Source of the DNA: Bifidobacterium breve
GTDB taxonomy: Bacteria > Actinomycetota > Actinomycetes > S36-B12 > UBA5976
Assembly: GCA_945861165.1 (NCBI GenBank)
Contig: CAMATO010000036.1
Coordinates: 1 to 9,935 of the forward strand
Length of the DNA: 9,935 nucleotides
Reading direction: 5' to 3'
Below the pieces are notes generated by a model. That model searched no databases. It was not told the origin of the DNA and saw only the letters and a list, made by a program, of their open reading frames with translations. This document shows positions 7,831-9,935 of the stretch, one piece after another. A program made the position numbers and the translations under genes. How positions within the stretch are numbered: the stretch's first letter is position 1; each line of letters opens with the position of its first letter.

Positions 7831-8438
7831 GCATGAATGGTTATGAAACTATTTCTGCCAAACATGGCATGGAAGCTGTAAGACTTATTCGGGAAGAAAA
7901 ACCCGATTTAGTAATCCTTGATATAAATATGCCGCAATTAGATGGTTTCGGCGTAATAGAAAAACTGAGAAATGAAAATAACAATATCCCCATAATTGTT
8001 TTAACCGCTCGAGATCAAAAAGATGATAAGTCAATTGGTTTTGGTTTGGGCGCAGATGACTTTGTTACCAAGCCTTTTGGTTTAGAAGAACTACTTATGC
8101 GAGTAGCAGCAGTTTTAAGAAGATCCAAGAATAAGCCTACTGAGGGAAACGTTTTAGTAAATGGAAATATCTCTTTAGATTTTTTAAACTATCGAGTGAG
8201 TGTTAATGATAAAGAAATTGAAACTTCACCAACCGAATTTAAATTATTACAATATCTGATGGAAAATTCTGGACGAGTTTTAACTCGAGAACAAATTCTA
8301 AGCGCTGTCTGGGGTTTAGATTTTGCAACGGATGGAGCAGTACTTGACACATATATTTCTTATTTAAGAAAAAAATTAGGAGATAGCGCATACATTCGAA
8401 CTGTGCGTGGTATTGGCTACCAGATTGAAGCCAAATGA
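7755..8438 (+). CDS. OmpR/PhoB-family response regulator
   Basis: A cytoplasmic DNA-binding response regulator of 227 residues, activated by phosphorylation from the kinase encoded next. The receiver domain (about 7-118) has the acidic pair E12-D13, the phospho-acceptor D56 in VILDINMP, switch residue T84 in VLTAR and K106 in TKPF. The C-terminal winged-helix DNA-binding domain (about 130-225) shows PTEFKLLQYL, RVLTREQIL, the recognition helix region TYISYLRKKL and the closing VRGIGYQI. All signalling residues are present. The frame is also open from a TTG at 7725, which would add 10 residues; GTG is preferred because the receiver strand then begins at the usual distance and a -10-like hexamer precedes it. 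It overlaps the kinase gene by four bases, so the two are translationally coupled. The physiological signal and regulon cannot be read from the sequence, and no specific gene name is justified. Confidence 0.93.
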   Translation: MTNSLARILVAEDETSLNDLLQDALRMNGYETISAKHGMEAVRLIREEKPDLVILDINMPQLDGFGVIEKLRNENNNIPIIVLTARDQKDDKSIGFGLGADDFVTKPFGLEELLMRVAAVLRRSKNKPTEGNVLVNGNISLDFLNYRVSVNDKEIETSPTEFKLLQYLMENSGRVLTREQILSAVWGLDFATDGAVLDTYISYLRKKLGDSAYIRTVRGIGYQIEAK

Positions 8439-9754
8439 AACTTAGGACAAGAATTTCTATTTTGACAGCCGTTTTGTCCGCAATACCTACCTTTGCACTT
8501 GGCGGCATCGCAGTAAATAATGCGCAAAAAACATTTAGCGACTCAATTGATAATGCATTAATTACCTCTATAAGCCAACCAAGACTTTTGAAAGAATTAC
8601 GTGGCGAAACACTTGCCCCAGCCAGGGGTTTAGCGGATTCCTATATTTCCATCGCGCGATTTGAGGCAGATGGATCTTTAACAATTCTTAGATCCGCAGG
8701 TATAAATGATGACGATGACGTATTTCCACAATTAACTCCTGCTCAAGTGTTTGAAGCAAGTACCAAAATAATCACTGTGAGAGATAAAGATTTCTATAGA
8801 GTTTTAGCATTTCAAGGTCGTACTAATGAGATTTATGTATTGGCTGCTTCATTGAAAGAGTCTCGAAGGGCAACCGGGGAAGTATTAACTAATACAGCTT
8901 TTGCGGCAATAATTATTTCGCTATTAAGTGGAATTCTCGCCTGGTTTACTGTGAGTAGATTCTTCAAACCAGTTATTCAAATGGTGGACGTTGCTCATGC
9001 GGTTGCAGAGGGCGATTTTTCAAGGAATATGCCTGGGGCAAAAAGTGGCACAGAATTTGGGGAATTATCTTTAGCTATTAATAAAATGATGCTGGCTTTA
9101 AGACAATTTGTTTCAGATGCCTCACATGAACTAAGAACTCCGCTTACCGTAATAAGAGGTTATTCAGAAATTTTGCAAAAAGATAATATTGATCAAGAGC
9201 AGCGAGATAGAGCAGCTGCAAGAATTGAAACGGAAAGCTTAAGGATGGAAAGATTGGTTAAAGATTTGCTAACTTTAACCAAAGCAGATTCTGTGGCATC
9301 CCTGACCTATCAATCCTTAGATATCAGAGAAATTATTGAAGAATACTTCAAAGACTTAACTGCAAATAATTCAAATAGGAATGTGGTATTTAAAGGTGAT
9401 GCTAAGGCATTAATCCGCTGTGATGAAGATTCAATGAGACAGCTTTTTTCAAATATCTCACAAAATATTTTACGCCATACCCCCTTTGATTCAAATGTTG
9501 AAGTGGTAATAAAACAAAGTGATAGCAACACAGTGATAATTATTGATGATGCTGGACCAGGAATCCCACCTAGTGCTAGAAATCAAGTATTTGAGAGATT
9601 TTCCCGACTAGATGAGTCACGATCTCGAGACACTGGAGGATTTGGTTTAGGAATGAGCATCATTAAATCCGTTGTTGATAAACACAATGGCCAAATATTT
9701 TTAGAAGACTCTGTGTTTAACGGTCTTCGAATCAGACTAGTTTTTCCTAGTTAA
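8435..9754 (+). CDS. Membrane sensor histidine kinase
   Basis: The partner kinase of the upstream regulator, 439 residues. A first membrane segment (about 7-27) and a second (about 154-173) bracket an extracytoplasmic domain of about 125 residues that I do not recognise; it contains an acidic run D92-D95. A HAMP linker follows (about 174-226). The dimerisation and phosphotransfer domain has the H-box SHELRTP with phospho-acceptor H231; E232 and T235 form the ExxT pattern linked to phosphatase activity. The ATP-binding domain has the N-box (N344 in QNILRHTP), the G1 box DAGPGIP with D372, the F-box VFERFSRLD and the G2 box GGFGLG at 401-406. It is a complete, apparently active HisKA-type kinase. 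The start ATG shares ATGA with the regulator stop. The secreted repeat protein encoded upstream would be exported to the same compartment as the sensor domain. The last 8 bases overlap a convergent gene. Confidence 0.94.
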   Translation: MKLRTRISILTAVLSAIPTFALGGIAVNNAQKTFSDSIDNALITSISQPRLLKELRGETLAPARGLADSYISIARFEADGSLTILRSAGINDDDDVFPQLTPAQVFEASTKIITVRDKDFYRVLAFQGRTNEIYVLAASLKESRRATGEVLTNTAFAAIIISLLSGILAWFTVSRFFKPVIQMVDVAHAVAEGDFSRNMPGAKSGTEFGELSLAINKMMLALRQFVSDASHELRTPLTVIRGYSEILQKDNIDQEQRDRAAARIETESLRMERLVKDLLTLTKADSVASLTYQSLDIREIIEEYFKDLTANNSNRNVVFKGDAKALIRCDEDSMRQLFSNISQNILRHTPFDSNVEVVIKQSDSNTVIIIDDAGPGIPPSARNQVFERFSRLDESRSRDTGGFGLGMSIIKSVVDKHNGQIFLEDSVFNGLRIRLVFPS

Positions 9755-9935
9755 AAACATCTGTCGGTAAATCAAGTACTTCATCCATCAAACCACTTGG
9801 CTGTACTTTGTCGTATTGAATTTCAACCTTGCTAAAAACACTTTTGCCAGATTTACCAGTAATAGGTGCAGTTAATTTAATTTCCACTGTCGAAACAACG
9901 TCGTTTCCTTCCACACAAGTTGGTTCACAGTCATT
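9747..9935 (-). CDS. C-terminal end of an unidentified protein (5' end outside window)
   Basis: Reading the minus strand from the window edge gives 62 uninterrupted codons ending in TAG (9749 to 9747). The visible peptide begins NDCEPTCVEG and continues with alternating polar and hydrophobic residues such as STVEIKLTAP and SKVEIQYDKV, which suggests beta strands, and ends LDLPTDVFN. The CEPTC pair could form a disulfide or bind metal if the protein is exported, but no signal peptide is in view. I do not recognise the family. The gene converges on the kinase gene with an 8-base overlap and no terminator hairpin is visible between them. The reading frame is open across the whole stretch beyond the kinase and its codons look like those of the neighbours, which supports a real gene; the short visible length limits confidence. 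Confidence 0.6.
   Translation of the reverse strand, partial: NDCEPTCVEGNDVVSTVEIKLTAPITGKSGKSVFSKVEIQYDKVQPSGLMDEVLDLPTDVFN

Noticed and set aside
8239..8508. 89-residue minus-strand open frame spanning the regulator-kinase junction
   Set aside because: It crosses two well-supported plus-strand genes on the opposite strand and shows no protein-like pattern.

Overview
This window looks like chromosome from an AT-leaning actinobacterium. The two RNA polymerase genes decide this. RpoB lacks the long insertion that enterobacteria carry before the conserved GDK-LAGRHGNKG segment. RpoC is actinobacterial in length (1291 residues), has a charged coiled-coil insert after its N-terminal zinc ribbon, and has no trigger-loop insertion. 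Its catalytic aspartates (535/537/539) and first zinc cysteines (60/62/75/78) carry the same residue numbers I recall for Mycobacterium tuberculosis RpoC. Base composition is far more AT-rich than in Streptomyces or mycobacteria (by eye near 40% GC). A small aquatic actinobacterium of the Nanopelagicales (acI) kind would fit, but that placement is inference.

Layout. Bases 1-5732 hold the 3' half of rpoB and all of rpoC, co-directional with a 29-base gap. A strong hairpin with A and T tracts on its two sides (about 5742-5774) closes this operon and also the convergent gene that follows. That gene, on the minus strand (5777-6982), encodes a type II NADH dehydrogenase. A 141-base divergent intergenic region (6983-7123) separates it from a plus-strand cluster. 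The region carries a TCTCAG direct repeat with 11-base spacing, the usual layout of an OmpR-family operator.

The plus-strand cluster is the accessory part of the window. It comprises a small exported protein built from two copies of a 64-residue unit (7124-7702), an OmpR-family response regulator (GTG start at 7755 preferred) and its sensor histidine kinase (8435-9754, overlapping the regulator by ATGA). The three genes probably form one envelope-signalling module. The kinase has a roughly 125-residue extracytoplasmic domain and the small protein is secreted, so it could be the kinase's ligand or modulator, or a target of the regulator. The window ends inside an unrecognised minus-strand gene whose 3' end overlaps the kinase gene by 8 bases.

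The most unusual element is a perfect 16-base inverted repeat (7715-7730 and 7815-7830). One arm lies between the secreted-protein gene and the regulator gene, and the other lies inside the regulator coding sequence, so the arms enclose the regulator start codon. A -10-like hexamer sits 7 bases before that GTG. The regulator may therefore be made from a leaderless transcript that lacks the 5' arm, and from a read-through transcript that can form the long-range hairpin. No tRNA, rRNA, CRISPR array, insertion sequence or phage gene was seen.
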